Numbered from the stretch's first letter, positions 19,801-31,501 are shown. The stretch is 64,000 nucleotides of DNA from Plotosus lineatus (GCA_024760905.1 CM045735.1:26037249-26101248), one strand, 5' to 3'. Notes: generated from the sequence alone by a model not told the origin. Made by a program: numbers and translations.

Positions 19801-20490
19801 GGGAATGAAAACGCCCGAATAGTGGTTCAAAAGTTATCACAGGAAATTATTCCCAGATATGGCCTCCCGTTGGGTATTGATTCGGACAAAGGCACACCAT
19901 TCACCTCAAAAGTCACTCAACTGTTGGCCCAAGAGCTAAAGATCAATTGCCGTTTCCATGTCCCATATCACCCTCAGTCCTCCGGAATCGTGGAACGAAC
20001 AAACAGAACAATTAAAGGGAAATTACGAAAAGCAATGCACGCCACCGGATCCAGGAATTGGGTTTCGGTGCTGCCTGTGGTCCTAGCGGATCTGCTGATG
20101 ACCTCGCAGGTGGCCTTAGGGAATTTATCCCCTTACGAAGTGGTAATGGGGAGACCCTTTCCCGCGCCTTGGAGGAAGGGAAAACAGGCTTTGGGGACGG
20201 AAGATTTAGATATACACATGAGCGAGTATGCCGTGGGCCTTGTTAAGGTCCTAAATGACTATTGGGAACGCACTAATCAGAATACTTCGGTCCCGGCCGA
20301 TGCAAGCACTCATGCCTTCAAGGTAGGAGACAAGGTGCTGGTCAAGAAATTTGCGAAACTAACTTCCTCTTTGGGAGACACTCCTTACAGTGAGCCCACG
20401 GAGATACTTGCTGTTACTCGTACCGCCGTACTAACTGACCTCTTTCCACAGTGGATCCATGCTACCAGACTGAAGAAAAGCCCACAATGA
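16861..20490 (+). pseudogene. pol: ERV pol: protease, reverse transcriptase, RNase H, integrase
   Basis: One frame runs from the gag stop to TGA at 20488-20490, broken only by an in-frame TGA at 18877-18879. Protease shows VINSGATLSSLG at about 16981, where the usual Asp of D-T/S-G is Asn, followed by LLGRDLM. RT has the LPQGFIDSPAVF block and SYADDLLVSG (YxDD). RNase H begins at LFVDGS, is cut by the TGA, and continues with AAELYALTRA and TDSRYAFG. Integrase has an HxxxH...CLIC zinc site, WQIDFTHMP, IDSDKGTPF and GIVERTNRTIK (D,D,E). Length is normal for the family. The single stop could be a mutation; readthrough there is not expected. Confidence 0.93.
20443..20451 (+). promoter_or_regulatory. 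Candidate env splice acceptor
   Basis: A pyrimidine-rich run followed by CAG (TTTCCACAG) lies about 36 bases upstream of the env ATG at 20487. Retroviral env is made from a spliced RNA, and this is the best-placed acceptor-like site. The matching donor is lost with the 5' end. Confidence 0.4.
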
Positions 20491-21732
20491 AGTATTATTT
20501 GTATCGTGTGACTATGATGTTGTCCATTTTTATTACCTCTGTTCCAGGTCTGGAGATATATATCACTTAAGAGGGGAAAAGCACCTCACAACGGATCAGA
20601 CCTGACATAGACATATAAGTATCACACCTTTTAACATCGCTTACTGGGTATAGCCCTTTTTCCATGCCAAAATAACACTAAGGACGGGGAATGTGCGTTA
20701 ACGCCCTACGGACAGCACTTAAAATAAAGGATCGCTCAACTGCAGTAGTCTTGGCACTTAAAGCATTCTTGCCCCCTGAATATAACTTCACCTTTTGTTT
20801 TAAGGGTACAGGTAACATCCCTCTGGGACAAATCGCCACCAACCACTGCGCGTCCACTTATATGGCATACTCTCGCAACGGGTCCTGTTCTTATAAAAAT
20901 TGCTCTGTCCTACACCCGGGACCACTTGGGACTGTCCCCCATAGTACCGACTGGTATTGGGTCTGTGGTAAGCAGGTGTACATACATTTGCCAGTACACT
21001 GGCAGGGTGTGTGTGCCTTAGCGAGGTTCAAAAGCCCACTTACCATTGTTACCGACGGCCCGTGGGGGGGAAAATCACTACACCGACACAGGAACAAGGG
21101 TCCGGCGTGTTAGACGCAATATTGATACTTTTCCACCGCCAGAACACCGAGTGAACAGTAAGTGGAACAAATTTTGGGAAAGCATGTTTCCCCAGTATGG
21201 GGTAACTCAATTATGGAACCAGATAGAAGTAACTCATTATCGCTTGGCAACATTTGTCAATGCCACTAATTTGGCTATAGAAGGAGTAAGACAAGAATTA
21301 ACCGCCCTCAGATTAACCACTGTGCAAAATAGAATGGTTCTTGACATTTTATTAGCCAAAGAGGGAGGGGTCTGCGCCGTCGTAGGAGATCAATGTTGCA
21401 CCTACGTCCCAGCTAACGATGAAGAACACGGTCTAATCGCGACCCAAATTGCCGAAATGAAGAAAGTAGCCGCAGATTTGCATCTGGATGAGGTTTCGGA
21501 ACACGGATGGGGCTGGAGTATGTTTCACTCGCTTTTCGGATGGCTGACGCCTTATGTTGCTATGATTGTTCCTGTATGTGTATGTTTGTTGTTGGTTTGC
21601 GTGTTCGGACCCTGTATTTTCAGGTGCCTAATGGATTGTATTTGGACCCTGGCTAGCTCCTTCAGCGAACCCAGATGCACCCGGCTGCCTACCCGAGAGG
21701 ATGACATCTATCGGGCCATGTCACGTGTGTAG
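20487..21732 (+). pseudogene. env: ERV env (surface and transmembrane subunits), broken
   Basis: The ATG overlaps the pol stop (ATGA). A short hydrophobic signal-like N-terminus is followed by a stop at about codon 28 and others before 20691. The surface-subunit frame then runs to about 21113. A frame change near the G-run at 21063-21070 leads into the transmembrane subunit: a furin-type RVRR site at about 21090-21101, a heptad-rich region, the CX6CC motif (CAVVGDQCC, about 21373-21399), a hydrophobic membrane anchor (about 21545-21640) and a short cytoplasmic tail. CX6CC is the gamma-type arrangement, which allows a disulfide link to the surface subunit. The stops and frameshift make it non-functional. 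Confidence 0.88.
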
Positions 21733-21939
21733 AGCTTGACTAGGGTGAAAGGATGTTACGAGGATCCCGAGATAGTGGGCGAAGGGCGATGGGGCTCAGC
21801 CCGCCTTTCAAGCACCGGTCCCAGTCAACCGCGGTCCTCCGATGTCCCTAGATCCTGTCGGCTTGCACGCCAACACCACTTTATCTAATATCAAGAAAAG
21901 ACTCTGTTCATGTTGTTATACTCTTTGTAATAGTGTAAA

Positions 21940-21950
21940 AGAGGGGAAAC
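21940..21950 (+). other. ERV polypurine tract
   Basis: AGAGGGGAAAC lies immediately before the LTR start TGTAAGAA. This is where the plus-strand primer for reverse transcription is made. Confidence 0.85.
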
Positions 21951-22336
21951 TGTAAGAATTTTGATGTAATTGTGCCCCTGGGTTTGTAAATGCACAGCCT
22001 CGGATCATGGATCCTGGGTGACTGACGTTTAACCCAGCCCAACAATGCATGCTCGTATAAGAACTAGTATTTTTTCATTGTCTCTGTACATCCGTTGAAC
22101 TTTAGTAACCTCATGTTTTAGTATGAGTCTTACCTCTAAGCAGTAGAAAAAAAAACCCTTTTTATGGCAATGTGAGGCCATGTGAAAGATCCTGCAGGAG
22201 TAGAAGGAATGTAGATCATGAAATCTGAAACTGTCCAAGGACAGTTGCAGGGTGATAAAGAAGTCCATGCTTACTCGCCTAATGTTAACTCTTACTGGGT
22301 GTTAACCACATTGTTTTTTCCTACTCTGTGTTCATG

Positions 22337-22345
22337 TATAAATAA
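22337..22345 (+). promoter_or_regulatory. ERV LTR TATA box
   Basis: TATAAATAA lies in the LTR, about 40 bases before the poly-A signal, the right place for the retroviral promoter. Confidence 0.7.
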
Positions 22346-22378
22346 CCCCCGCTCACATTGTACTATGAGCTTCTGATG

Positions 22379-22384
22379 AATAAA
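22379..22384 (+). promoter_or_regulatory. ERV LTR polyadenylation signal
   Basis: AATAAA lies downstream of the TATA box inside the LTR, followed by a GT-rich stretch (GTGTGGTTCGTTGTCTGTTG), as in retroviral R/U5 regions. Confidence 0.75.
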
Positions 22385-22506
22385 CCAGACTGATTTCACT
22401 CGTGTGGTTCGTTGTCTGTTGCTCCCGGAGCGCTCTCAGACATTGAGATACAGGAATCCAGATCGTGCAGATTTAACTAGGAACTTCTACTGAGAAAGTT
22501 CTTACA

Positions 22507-22725
22507 GCGTCTTAACACGGGCTCAAGTGCATGCGTGCATCCAGCACGGACTCGATCAGAGCGATTGGGAAGTTGGAATAAAGCCCGCATGATGCTCTGA
22601 AACGCACCACACACCGATTAGATGAACCAACCTGAAGGGTGAGGAACAGAAATCTTCACCACATCTCAAGCTAACACCTTAAAATGAAGCAATTGGGTTT
22701 TTTTATTTTTTTTATTTTACCTGTC
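22507..22725. other. Flank between ERV LTR and SINE-B, nothing recognised
   Basis: Mixed-composition sequence that ends in a T-rich stretch. No open frame or repeat match was found. Confidence 0.45.
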
Positions 22726-22740
22726 CATCAAATAGACTAA

Positions 22741-23042
22741 AGGTAAAAGGTAAAGTCTGTTGGGTTTTTACACCTGAGCAATAGTGGCTCATCAGGCTGG
22801 TGCTTATCCCCGGTTTCTGTAGCATGAAGCGACAAGGAGTTCAACTCCTCCTGGATGGGATGCTAGTCAATCGCAGGTTACCTTCCCAGTAGATTTTACT
22901 GGTACCCATTTATACTGCTGGGTGAACAGAGGCACACTTGTGGTTGAGACCTTGCCCAGGGGTCTTAGCACAGTGAGGGTCTCAGTGGGATTTGAACTCA
23001 CAACCTCCCAATCATGAGCACATCACCCTAACCACTACGCCA
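22741..23042 (-). mobile_element. SINE-B: second tRNA-derived SINE, full length
   Basis: On the minus strand it starts with GGTGGCGTAGTGGTTAGGG, holding a perfect A box (TGGCGTAGTGG), followed by a B box-like GAGTTCAAATCCC, so it has a type-2 RNA polymerase III promoter. The body is about 300 bp and the 3' end carries short repeated ACC/TTTTACC units. A 16-bp direct duplication, CCATCAAATAGACTAA (22725-22740 and 23043-23058), flanks it, as expected for LINE-driven insertion. It is unrelated to SINE-A beyond the promoter. Confidence 0.9.
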
Positions 23043-23058
23043 CCATCAAATAGACTAA

Positions 23059-23694
23059 GCTATTGTATATTCCAGGGCTTATGCACATGCATATGTTGCG
23101 CCAAACATGGTCAATACGGCAAGACTCACACACTGCAGTGTTTGATATGTGACAGAAAGCGTGTTCCAAGTTTTGACAATCAGCTGGTTGCCAGCTCTAG
23201 TTGGCTTCATGCAAGTCTTTCAAAATCTTCATGCAGTGATTGTACTCCTCGTCTTTTTTTTTTTTTTTCACTATCTTCTTGGTTGAAAGGGTTCGTTCTG
23301 CACAAATGAGCTGATCAAAAACGAGGGAAATTTACCTTGACCCAAAAACATCTCGCGCAGGCTGTTTCATATAATCCAAAAAAATTAGAGTTTCAAGGTA
23401 TCGGACCCTCCCGCACACTGCAGTACAGAAAGGATTGGCTCTCCACTGCGGCACCACAGTGACAAGTGGAGTGGAAAATAAATGTATAGATTAAAATGTG
23501 TGAGAATTATTTATCTGTTTTTGTTTTATTTGATGGCTTTTTCTGTATTTTTATTTAAATGACAGCAAAATTATTATTAGTTATTCTGTTAAGAAGGACC
23601 ATCTGATTTATCTGTCATCAAAAGAGCCACATCTGGCTTGCAAGCCATAGGTTCCAGACCCCTTATATACATTGTTGTGTATTGTTGTATGTTG
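23059..23694. other. Gene-free stretch with possible hAT end near 23665
   Basis: A T-run lies at 23255-23268. From about 23590 to 23665 the sequence (reverse complement AGGGGTCTGGAACCTATGGC, then GCCAGATGTGGCTCTTTT) resembles the terminal region of hAT elements that start CAGGGGTCGGCAACC. No opposite end or target duplication was found, so this is tentative. Nothing else was recognised. Confidence 0.35.
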
Positions 23695-23861
23695 TTGTAT
23701 ATTATTGTATTTTATATAAGCGATTTGGCAGATTGGATTTACTTGGTCGAATCCGTGTATTTATATGCGGAATCAGGTGCAAATCCTTTGACTATTTTTC
23801 CCGATTGAAACTCGGTTACATCGAGTATTCCTCAGTCATTCCGTGTTTTACGTAAACGTTC
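23695..23861 (+). repeat. TTCCG repeat, copy B, left part (split by Gypsy)
   Basis: It matches 51110-51265 of the full TTCCG element (TTGGTCGA, GCAAATCCTTT, CATTCCGTGTT blocks). It stops at GTTC (23858-23861), where the Gypsy LTR begins, and resumes at 32768. Confidence 0.8.
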
Positions 23862-25110
23862 TGTAACACCAGCTTGATATAGCTGTGCTAGATTATATGC
23901 TAGGTTCTAGAGGAGTAGAATGAATTGTGGAGATTTAAAGTTGAACAGCCGGCAGATTTATTACAATTTACAATAGTACAAGAAACAGTGCAAACAATGT
24001 TGTAGAACGCTCTTTACAAAATAAAAATAAAATAGGCTTAGAGTCTCTAAGGTTCGATTTGTGTGAATTTGGGAGGTCTTTTCCAGGATTGTGATCCGTT
24101 TGGGATAAAGGTGTTTTTATTTGTTCTTATCTGAGATCCTGTGATTTGAAGTGGTTGGGTCTGTAGATCTACTCTCGCATCCACAGAGCAGTTGGCCACA
24201 CTGCTTCTGGATCCGCCAAGAGTTCTAACTGGGTTTAGCTCGCCATCCGTGTCCGAAACCAGCTTCAAGATCAGATCCAGGTCCACTAAAAATCCAGTCT
24301 GCACATGCAGTACAGACACAATGAATAAAATATTTCTTAACAGTAATTTCTAAATAAAATGAGATCTCATAAAATGTTCAAAATCTTTTACATTGCTGTT
24401 TTAACACTGGTTTTACTTCCATGAATTCAAAATGTATTGCTATGTAGCACAACAACTTATTTCTATGAAATAACACATAAATGAAATGACAAAAGTGCAT
24501 GAAAGGCACTGAATGGAATGTAATACAAAACAAAAGTGCTTATCTGCACTACTTTAGTGCATTAGCAAAAGTGCTTCAACAAAACATTTAGAAAAATAAA
24601 ATGTAAGGCTCATTTTGTGCACAGCACAATCTTTGTTGTGTACTCCGACTGGTTTTAGCTTTTTAGAGACAAAAATAGTGCACACAGTTTTAAAAGTCAC
24701 CATGTGTAAAGTTAGCATAGGTTCACCATGTGTAAAGTTAGCATAGGTTTTTAAGCTAGCTTCATGTTGTAATGACTCACCGGAGTTTCCAAGAAAGCAA
24801 ACACTCTCCACCCGGTTTGATTGAGAGAGAACAAAACACATACAAGGCTCTGAAAAGTACATAAACTTAGTTAAACTTGTTAAAAGTTCACTTAAACACA
24901 TTTTGGATCGTTTGACTCACTTGTGTAGCTTTTCGAGTGCTCTGTGTGTGTCCTGCTCTGCAGCACGCTCTGCTGTGCTTAGCTAGGTGCATGCAGCATG
25001 TGCTTATGATGCGTTCAAGGGGACTAGGAAAACTATATTGCTTTCAGGGAGCGTTGGAAATTAGGGTTTTTTCCAATAAAATTAGTAACCATGTATTTAT
25101 ATGGGTTACA
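23862..25110 (-). repeat. Gypsy 3' LTR
   Basis: On the minus strand it begins TGTAACCC and ends GGTGTTACA. It matches 31525-32767 almost base for base; it keeps an 11-bp stretch (TTAGAGACAAA region near 24662) missing from the other LTR and lacks one AAAAAT unit present there. A heavily repeated GTGTAAAGTTAGCATAGGTT unit occurs twice in tandem near 24705-24750. Confidence 0.95.
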
Positions 25111-25121
25111 CCCTCCCCCTT
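25111..25121 (-). other. Gypsy polypurine tract
   Basis: Minus-strand AAGGGGGAGGG directly precedes the 3' LTR start TGTAACCC, the plus-strand priming site. Confidence 0.85.
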
Positions 25122-25159
25122 GAATAAGCATGAGTCCCGTCATGTACTTAAATGTTTGT

Positions 25160-28100
25160 TTAAACATCATAGATCTGATGGTTTTCATAGCTACTAAATG
25201 ACTCTAGGGTTTGGTTAAAGTTATCCAAGAACCTTTGTGCAAAAGATATCAGAGGTTGACCCAATTGAGGGTAATGAAACCGTCCTGGGGCTCGCTTTAA
25301 TCTTTCAGATTTTCTCACATTGGGAGTTTCATTTGTTGTTTCAATTGTCTGTTCTGTTTGTTGGTCAATCACATCACCATTTTGCTCTGTGTCCACAATA
25401 TTAACGTCTGGTCCTCCTTGTATTTGGTTTTCATCATCTCCTCCTTCCATGACATCTGAATGTGATTCCTCTTTGAGTAGTTCGGCCTCATTCTGATTTT
25501 CCTGTTCATTGTCAATCTCGTCTGTGTCTGTCTCGACTGAAACTGTTGGGTGCAAGGAGGTATCCTTATTGAGTGAGAGTGGTTTATTTGAAATATCCGA
25601 GTTTGTTGTCTGGTTTTGTACATTTGATTGGTCTTGATTATTGTCATAAATCTTAATGAATGTCTCTGTTTCGATTGAAGGTTGTCCTGGCATGGGTTCA
25701 TACTCCTCCTCTGATTCTGTCAGATCTGTGTCCTGTGGTTCAGAAGGACTTTGTCGAGTTTTGCGTCTACGTGGAGGTTTTGGTCTTGTCTCAACTTCAT
25801 CCATAATGTCTGAGAGGTCACCACACGCAAGTAAAAGGTCTCGGTGAAGAGTTCTACTTGGACCATCACCTCTCTGGTCGAACCACATACACAGGAACAT
25901 TTTCCATTTTCTTGACAACACGGTACACCATGTGTTCCCATTTGTCGGCAAGTTTATGTTTATTGCGCAAACGGACATTTTTGACTAAAACTCTATCTCC
26001 TGCTTCAAGAGTGGATTCTCTGACTTTCTTATCAAATCTGCTCTTATTGCGCTCTGCAACTTTTTTTGAGTTTTCAAGGGCAATTTGGTAACTTTCGAGT
26101 TTAGCCTTTAGACTGCGCACATACTGAGAATGGGATGCAGGTGAGTCCCCTGTAACGGGCAACCCAAAGGCAAGGTCAACTGGTAGCTTAGACTTACGGC
26201 CAAACATCAACTCATAAGGACTAAACCCAGTAACCTCACTCTTTGAACAGTTGTAGGCGTGTGTGAGAGGCTTGACAAAATCACGCCAATGAACTTTTTG
26301 GTCATCCTTCAGAGTACCTAACATACTAAGGAGGGTGCGATTGAATCGCTCTACGGGGTTACCCCTCGGGTGATAAGGACTGGTTCTCACTTTTTTGATG
26401 CCAGTAATAGCACACAGTTCCTTAATCACATGTGACTCAAAATCCCTCCCCTGGTCACTATGGAGGCGTTCGGGGAACCCGTAGTGAACCAAAAAGTTTT
26501 CCCAGAGATTTTTAGCCACAGTGGTTGCCTTTTGATCACGAGTGGGCAAGGCCACCGCATATTTCGTAAAATGATCTGTGATGACTAACACGTCCTTGGT
26601 ACTCTTACTATCAAGCTCAATCGAAAGAAAGTCCATGCAGACCAATTCCATTGGTCGCGTGGTTTTAATGTTAACTAAAGGCGCGGCCTTTTCAGGCAAG
26701 GACTTTCTTCGAACACAACGACCACAGTTCTTCATTTTGGTCTCAATGTCATGACCCATCTTAGGCCAATAAAATCTTGCCCTCACAAGTTCATGAGTCC
26801 TCTCCCACCCCATATGACCCATGTCATCGTGGAGTAACTTAAGAACAGTGGGAACTAAGTGAGACAGGGAGTACAAGCTGGTAAGTTGTATCTGGGTCAC
26901 ACTGTCGCCTCCTGAACAAAAGGTCATCCCTCATTTCAAGACGTTTCCATTCTCGGAGCATCAGTTTTATTTCAAATGTTTCTCTGTTGTCATGTGGAAC
27001 ATCTGCTCCAGCTTCAAGTAACTGAATGACATGATTGATGCTTGGGTCAGATCTTTGTTGTTCTTTAAGCTCATGAGCAGAAAACGAGGGAACAGTTACT
27101 TGACCAGATGTTTCAGCATCACTGTATACATCAGGAATTACATCAGCATTCATAGCGAAGGACTCAACAAGAATGACATGAGGTGAATCTTTGGTTTCCT
27201 CATTGAGAAAATGCTTGTGACATACTGCTGCAATAGTATGAGGACATAAATCACTACATCGAGGAGGGGATCCAAGAAGATGTGAGGTGAGTTGTTGTAT
27301 TCGGTTCTCCTCTTCCAATGTCACATAATCCGAAGCTAGTGTTTGGTGGGGCCTTCGTGATAGGCCATCTGCGTCCTGGTTAGCTTTTCCAGCTCTGTAT
27401 TTGATTCGGAAGTTGAAGGTGGATAGCGCTGCTAACGAGCGATAGCTAGCTGCATCAAGTTTTGCAGTGGTCAGAATGTCTGTAAGCGGATTATTATCCG
27501 TTACAACTGTGAATTCATTACCATAAAGGTAATCATGAAACTTTCCTTCAATGGACCATTTCAGAGCTAGAAATTCTAGCTTATGAGCTGGATATCTGGT
27601 TTCGCTTGGTGTCAGCCCCCTACTGGCATAGGCTATGACGCGCATTTTACCACCTTTCTCTTGATAAAGAGCGGCACCTAGGCCTGTAGAGCTTGCGTCG
27701 GTATGCAGAACATATTGGAGCTTTGGATCTGCAAAGCCCAATACAGGAGAAGATGTTAATTTCTCCTTAATGCATTCAAAGGCTGACTGACAGACAGATG
27801 TCCACCTCTCAGCAAAAGGTTCTCGAGGGTTGAAATACTTAGAAGTGTCGGTTCGTTTCTGGACTTTTCTATAAGGTGGGTAGCCACATGTAAGGTCGTT
27901 TAAGGGCCGAACTATCTTTGAATAATCTTTAACAAATCGGCGATAGTAGCCGGTGAACCCTAAAAACGACTTGAGCTGCTTCAGGTTTTGTGGCACTGGC
28001 CAGGTCTTAATGGCTGCTACTTTTTCAGGATCTGTTTCTACTCCATTTCTTGAAACAATATGGCCTAAATATTTAACCGATGTCTGAAAAAAGCGACATT

Positions 28101-29755
28101 TCTGGGGGGACAACTTTAAGCCATATTCACGAAGATGGTCCAAAACATGCTTTAGCCTCTGTTCGTGTTGCTCTAGGGAGTCTGAGAAAACAAATCAAAT
28201 CGTCTAGGAAGACGAGCACCTCCTTAAGATTAATGTCTCCCATGCACCTCTCCATTAACCTCTGAAAGGTGCTGGGAGCATTTGTGATTCCCTGAGGCAT
28301 TCGATTGAACTCATAAAACCCTAGGGGGCATACAAACGCTGTTTTGGCCTTATCTTCCTCCTCCATCTCTATCTGGTAGTAGCCTGACTTTAAGTCCATG
28401 ACGGAGAACCAGTTTGACCCAGATAGAGCGGAGAAGGTCTCTTCAAGATTTGGTAACGCAAAACTGTCTTTAACCGTTTGTACGTTAACCTTACGGTAGG
28501 CCACACAGAGACGTACCTCACCCGTCTTTTTCTTAACTACAACAATGGGGGACGAGAAAGGGGATTCTGATGGTCTTATTACCCCGGCATCGAGAAGCAT
28601 TTTGAGGTGTTTCCTAACAGCTTCGTAGTCATTTGGGTGAATAGGCCTCGATCTCTGTTTTATGGGTGTTTCGTCTTTAAGCTTGATTTTATGCTTAACT
28701 CTAGTGGCATGGCCAAAGTCAAGATCGTGGCATGCGAAGACATCACTGTAAGCACTCAGACTCTGTGTGATGCGACTTTTCCACTCCTCAGGCAGAGGTG
28801 AATTTTCAAAATCAAAAGTCAACTAGTCCTTCGGTGATGAGGAGTCTGCAGACAAGCGACAACAACCTGCTGAGTTGGTATTGGACAGGTTTTGAGTTTC
28901 CAAAACTTGGTCTGCAACATGCAGTTCAGCAAGGACACAGTTGCCAGGAAGCATAATGTCATGATCGGTTTCATTTCTTATCCAAACAGGGTGCTTGTAA
29001 GGACTTTGACTTGGCACTGTAACAAGACAGCAGTCAACAAAGATTCCACCTGGAAGGGCTGAGGACATTGGCTGCTCTACTACTGCCCATTTGTCTGTGA
29101 GTGGCGAATTTAAGTGGGCGTAGCTTTCAAGACAGACCTTCTCGTGAGCTGGAATAACATAAGGTGTGTTGCCCCTCAGTGTCATTAGCCCAAGCTTCCC
29201 TGTGCTCTTTGTTTCGTATCTGTGCTCGAGGATTTTTAAAATCTGACTATAGCCATAGACAGCTGGTAGAATGGGAGTGTCTCAACAATGTTCCTCATAT
29301 AAAACATCGAGGGCATTTGTACCAATTAACACTGGCAAGTCTGTGCTGGAGCACAAATCAGGTACTATTAGAGCTAATGTAGAAATTTGAGGCTCAGACT
29401 CAACAAACTCTTTTGGAAAACCAACTGGAACTTCTACATAGCATAGATAAGGTACCGCCTGACCTTTGCACCCTCAACATCTAGGTCACTGATCGACTGG
29501 ATTGGAAAATCAACCAGGTGTCTCTGGTAAAAGGAGTGTGAAATAGTCGTAACTTGCGACCCTGAATCTAATAGAGAATTGCAGCTAACGCCAGCTATGT
29601 TTATATTAGCAGTGCACGTCTTACCTATTAAGCCCTTGGGAAAGCTAGAATGGTGTTTACTCGTTAGCATACAACTCTGTTTTGGCTGGGGTTTCTGAAT
29701 GGGACTTGTGTCGCTACTAGTTCCAGTTTGTCCCTCAACTGAAACAGGAACTAGT
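25160..29755 (-). pseudogene. pol: Gypsy pol: protease, RT, RNase H, integrase, frameshifted
   Basis: Protease has LLDSGSQVTTIS (about 29560) and PVLIGTNALDVL. RT has SPIVVVKKK, DLKSGYYQIEM (catalytic Asp), MPQGITNAPSTFQRLM and VFLDDLI (about 28205). RNase H follows with LHTDASSTGLGAAL and VVTDNNPLTDIL. Integrase has H...H and CGRC zinc ligands, CMDFLS, HSDQGRDF and NPVERFNRTL (D,D,E). The C-terminus is a long acidic, Gln/Asn-rich tail ending near 25160 with RKSERLKRAPGRFHYP; I see no chromodomain. The frame changes near 29455, at the LDDLI block near 28200, between RNase H and integrase near 26900, and near 25900. The domain order and tail are typical of vertebrate Gypsy elements. Confidence 0.92.
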
Positions 29756-31432
29756 TTAAATCAGTGTTACATTGGTCCTCCCAAGCCTTTTGTTTTGACC
29801 TAAGCTCTTTGCGCTTAGCTTCAACAGCTTTGGGGTTTGGGTCACTGTCACAAGAGGGGCTATATGGCCATCCTCGCCACAGTTAAAGCAGAACCATGGG
29901 CGAGGCTTTTTGTTACCTTTGCCAAAGCTTTCACTTTTCGGCGGTGAGTTCTGTGTTTGTGTCTCTTTCCGCTGTTGTTTCTTTGCAACTTTGGGGGACT
30001 TTGTCTGAGGTTTCTTTTCAACTGTCTTTTCCATGGACGCTTTTAAGGAAGTTAACGGTTCTTGCAGTTGAGCAATTTGTTTCTGCAGTTTCTTGGTAGA
30101 CGTTTTACTAGAATTGTCTGCAGCAGCAGCTTGAAACTCAGTGTCTGCATAAACATTTAAAGGGTTGGACTGTACCTTTACTTTTGAAAGTCCTAAGTGC
30201 TGCTTCATGCGAGTGGACTTAGCTGCTTGTTTATCCTCCTCTGTTCGCAGCAACAAAAGAAGTTCAGAAAAGGGAGGTGGGCTGGATTTCTTTTGTTCTA
30301 GATGGAGGCTGGCAATTAGGTTATCATCCCAGCACCCTCTACAGAACTGTTTTAAAAGCTGTCGATCAAAATCACTGACTGTAACGCCTCCCCCTTTACC
30401 AACTTTGCTTAATGTAGTCTGGAGCCGGTGCAAGTATGTTGAAGGTTTTTCTCCGGCATTTTGGTTTGTGCTCAAAAATTTCGCAAACAGCTCATCAGTA
30501 TCATCTACATTCCCGTATGCAGAATCGAGCAAGCTCAGAAAGTCTTTGGGGCTGGACAAGGGGCCCAAATGTTTGACAATATTGGCGGCTGGTGGTAAGA
30601 GACTTTCAATAATTTTTCTTACTACCTGTCTTTCAGAAACAGAAGAGTCGGCAAGATAAAACTCAACATGACCGCGCCAAGTGTCATAATCTACTTCCGT
30701 ATTAGGGCACGGAAATTTTCCAGAGAACGACCTGAACTTGGAAGAGTTCAGATAAGTTTGGGATGTGTCAGCACTTTTGACAATGTGCTCGACAATCACC
30801 CTCTGGACTTCAGGGGTGCTCAAGTGTTCGGGATTTAAAATAGGAGTTGGTCTGCTGTTGATTGGAGAACTGGGAATATCAGAGTTTGAGGTAGTTGTGA
30901 GAGTTTCCCTATTTGTTTGTGTCACAACAGAATCACCTGTTAAACTTTCAGTTACTGGAGTAGCGTCAGTGGAAGCTATACCTTCACTTTCAGCAGCAGA
31001 GGCCTGAAGTTTGTTAAGTTCACCAAGCAACAATTTCTCATAGTCTATTCCGCTTGCTTTGGCAATTCCCTTTAAATCAAAGAGAAAAGACTTGGTCAGA
31101 TCAGCTGTTAACTTATCACTATAAAGTGGGGATAAGAGCTGAATTTTGTGAACAACCTTTGGGTCAGATGTTGCTCTTTGACATGGTAGTTCAGCCTGAA
31201 TTGACTCAATAGCAGTGCCATACTCAAACTCAACTACGGCTGTATTTTTAAAGTCAGGGTCAGAACTAGTAAGTTTCACTGTTCGTGTAATAGAACCATA
31301 CTTTTCTAAAAACTTAATAACGTCTTCATCAGTCTCAGTACCAGAAAAACCACTAATTAATACAGCATTTGGTACTTTGATACCTTCACGTTCAATGATA
31401 TCCATGTTTCTTTTGTGGGAAAAGGTGTACAA
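29756..31432 (-). pseudogene. gag: Gypsy gag, PNMA-like with N-terminal RRM-like domain
   Basis: A 558-codon frame starts at 31432; a second ATG at 31405 (MDIIEREGIKVPNAVL) fits the usual PNMA-type start equally well. Residues about 20-75 (AVLISGFSGTETDEDVIKFL, later NTAVVEFEYG) look like an RRM-like fold. A low-complexity Thr/Ser linker leads to the capsid region (FRSFSGKFPCPNTEVDYDTW, VRKIIESLLPPAANIVKHL, NQNAGEKPSTYLHRLQ), which resembles the PNMA/Arc-type capsid. A Lys-rich region and a knuckle start, CFNCGEDGH, follow, but a one-base loss near 29866 shifts the frame before the last Cys. The product would assemble capsids if intact. Confidence 0.9.
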
Positions 31433-31501
31433 AAACTGTCATAAAACTGCCAAACTGTATGCCAAATTATTAATTTAGAGGCAAAATGTAGCCAAAACTC
31501 T

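Larger units (their letters stand above)
16513..22506 (+). mobile_element. Endogenous retrovirus, gammaretrovirus-like, 5'-truncated
   Basis: It holds the end of gag, a full-length pol, env and one 3' LTR in the retroviral order. The 5' LTR, primer site and most of gag are missing where it abuts RTE-3. Gag and pol share a reading frame separated by a single TAG, as in gammaretroviruses and related fish viruses. Env has a CX6CC motif in its transmembrane subunit. The polypurine tract and LTR ends are intact. Pol carries one in-frame TGA, protease has an active-site change, and env is broken, so the locus is defective. Confidence 0.92.
21951..22506 (+). repeat. ERV 3' LTR
   Basis: The 556-bp LTR begins TGTAAGAA and ends TTCTTACA, a perfect 8-bp inverted pair with TG...CA ends. 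It holds a TATA box (22337-22345) and a poly-A signal (22379-22384), giving a U3-R-U5 layout with a short R. No second copy lies in the window, and no target duplication can be checked because the 5' LTR is absent. Confidence 0.9.

Noticed and set aside
22981..23045. A second tRNA gene on the minus strand
   Set aside because: Same reasoning: it is the promoter of SINE-B inside a 16-bp duplication.
24705..24750. CRISPR-like or regulatory tandem repeat in the Gypsy LTR
   Set aside because: Only two adjacent units, present in both LTRs; a simple duplication in the LTR.
25160..25978. A chromodomain at the Gypsy integrase C-terminus
   Set aside because: The tail is acidic and low-complexity, with no chromodomain pattern.
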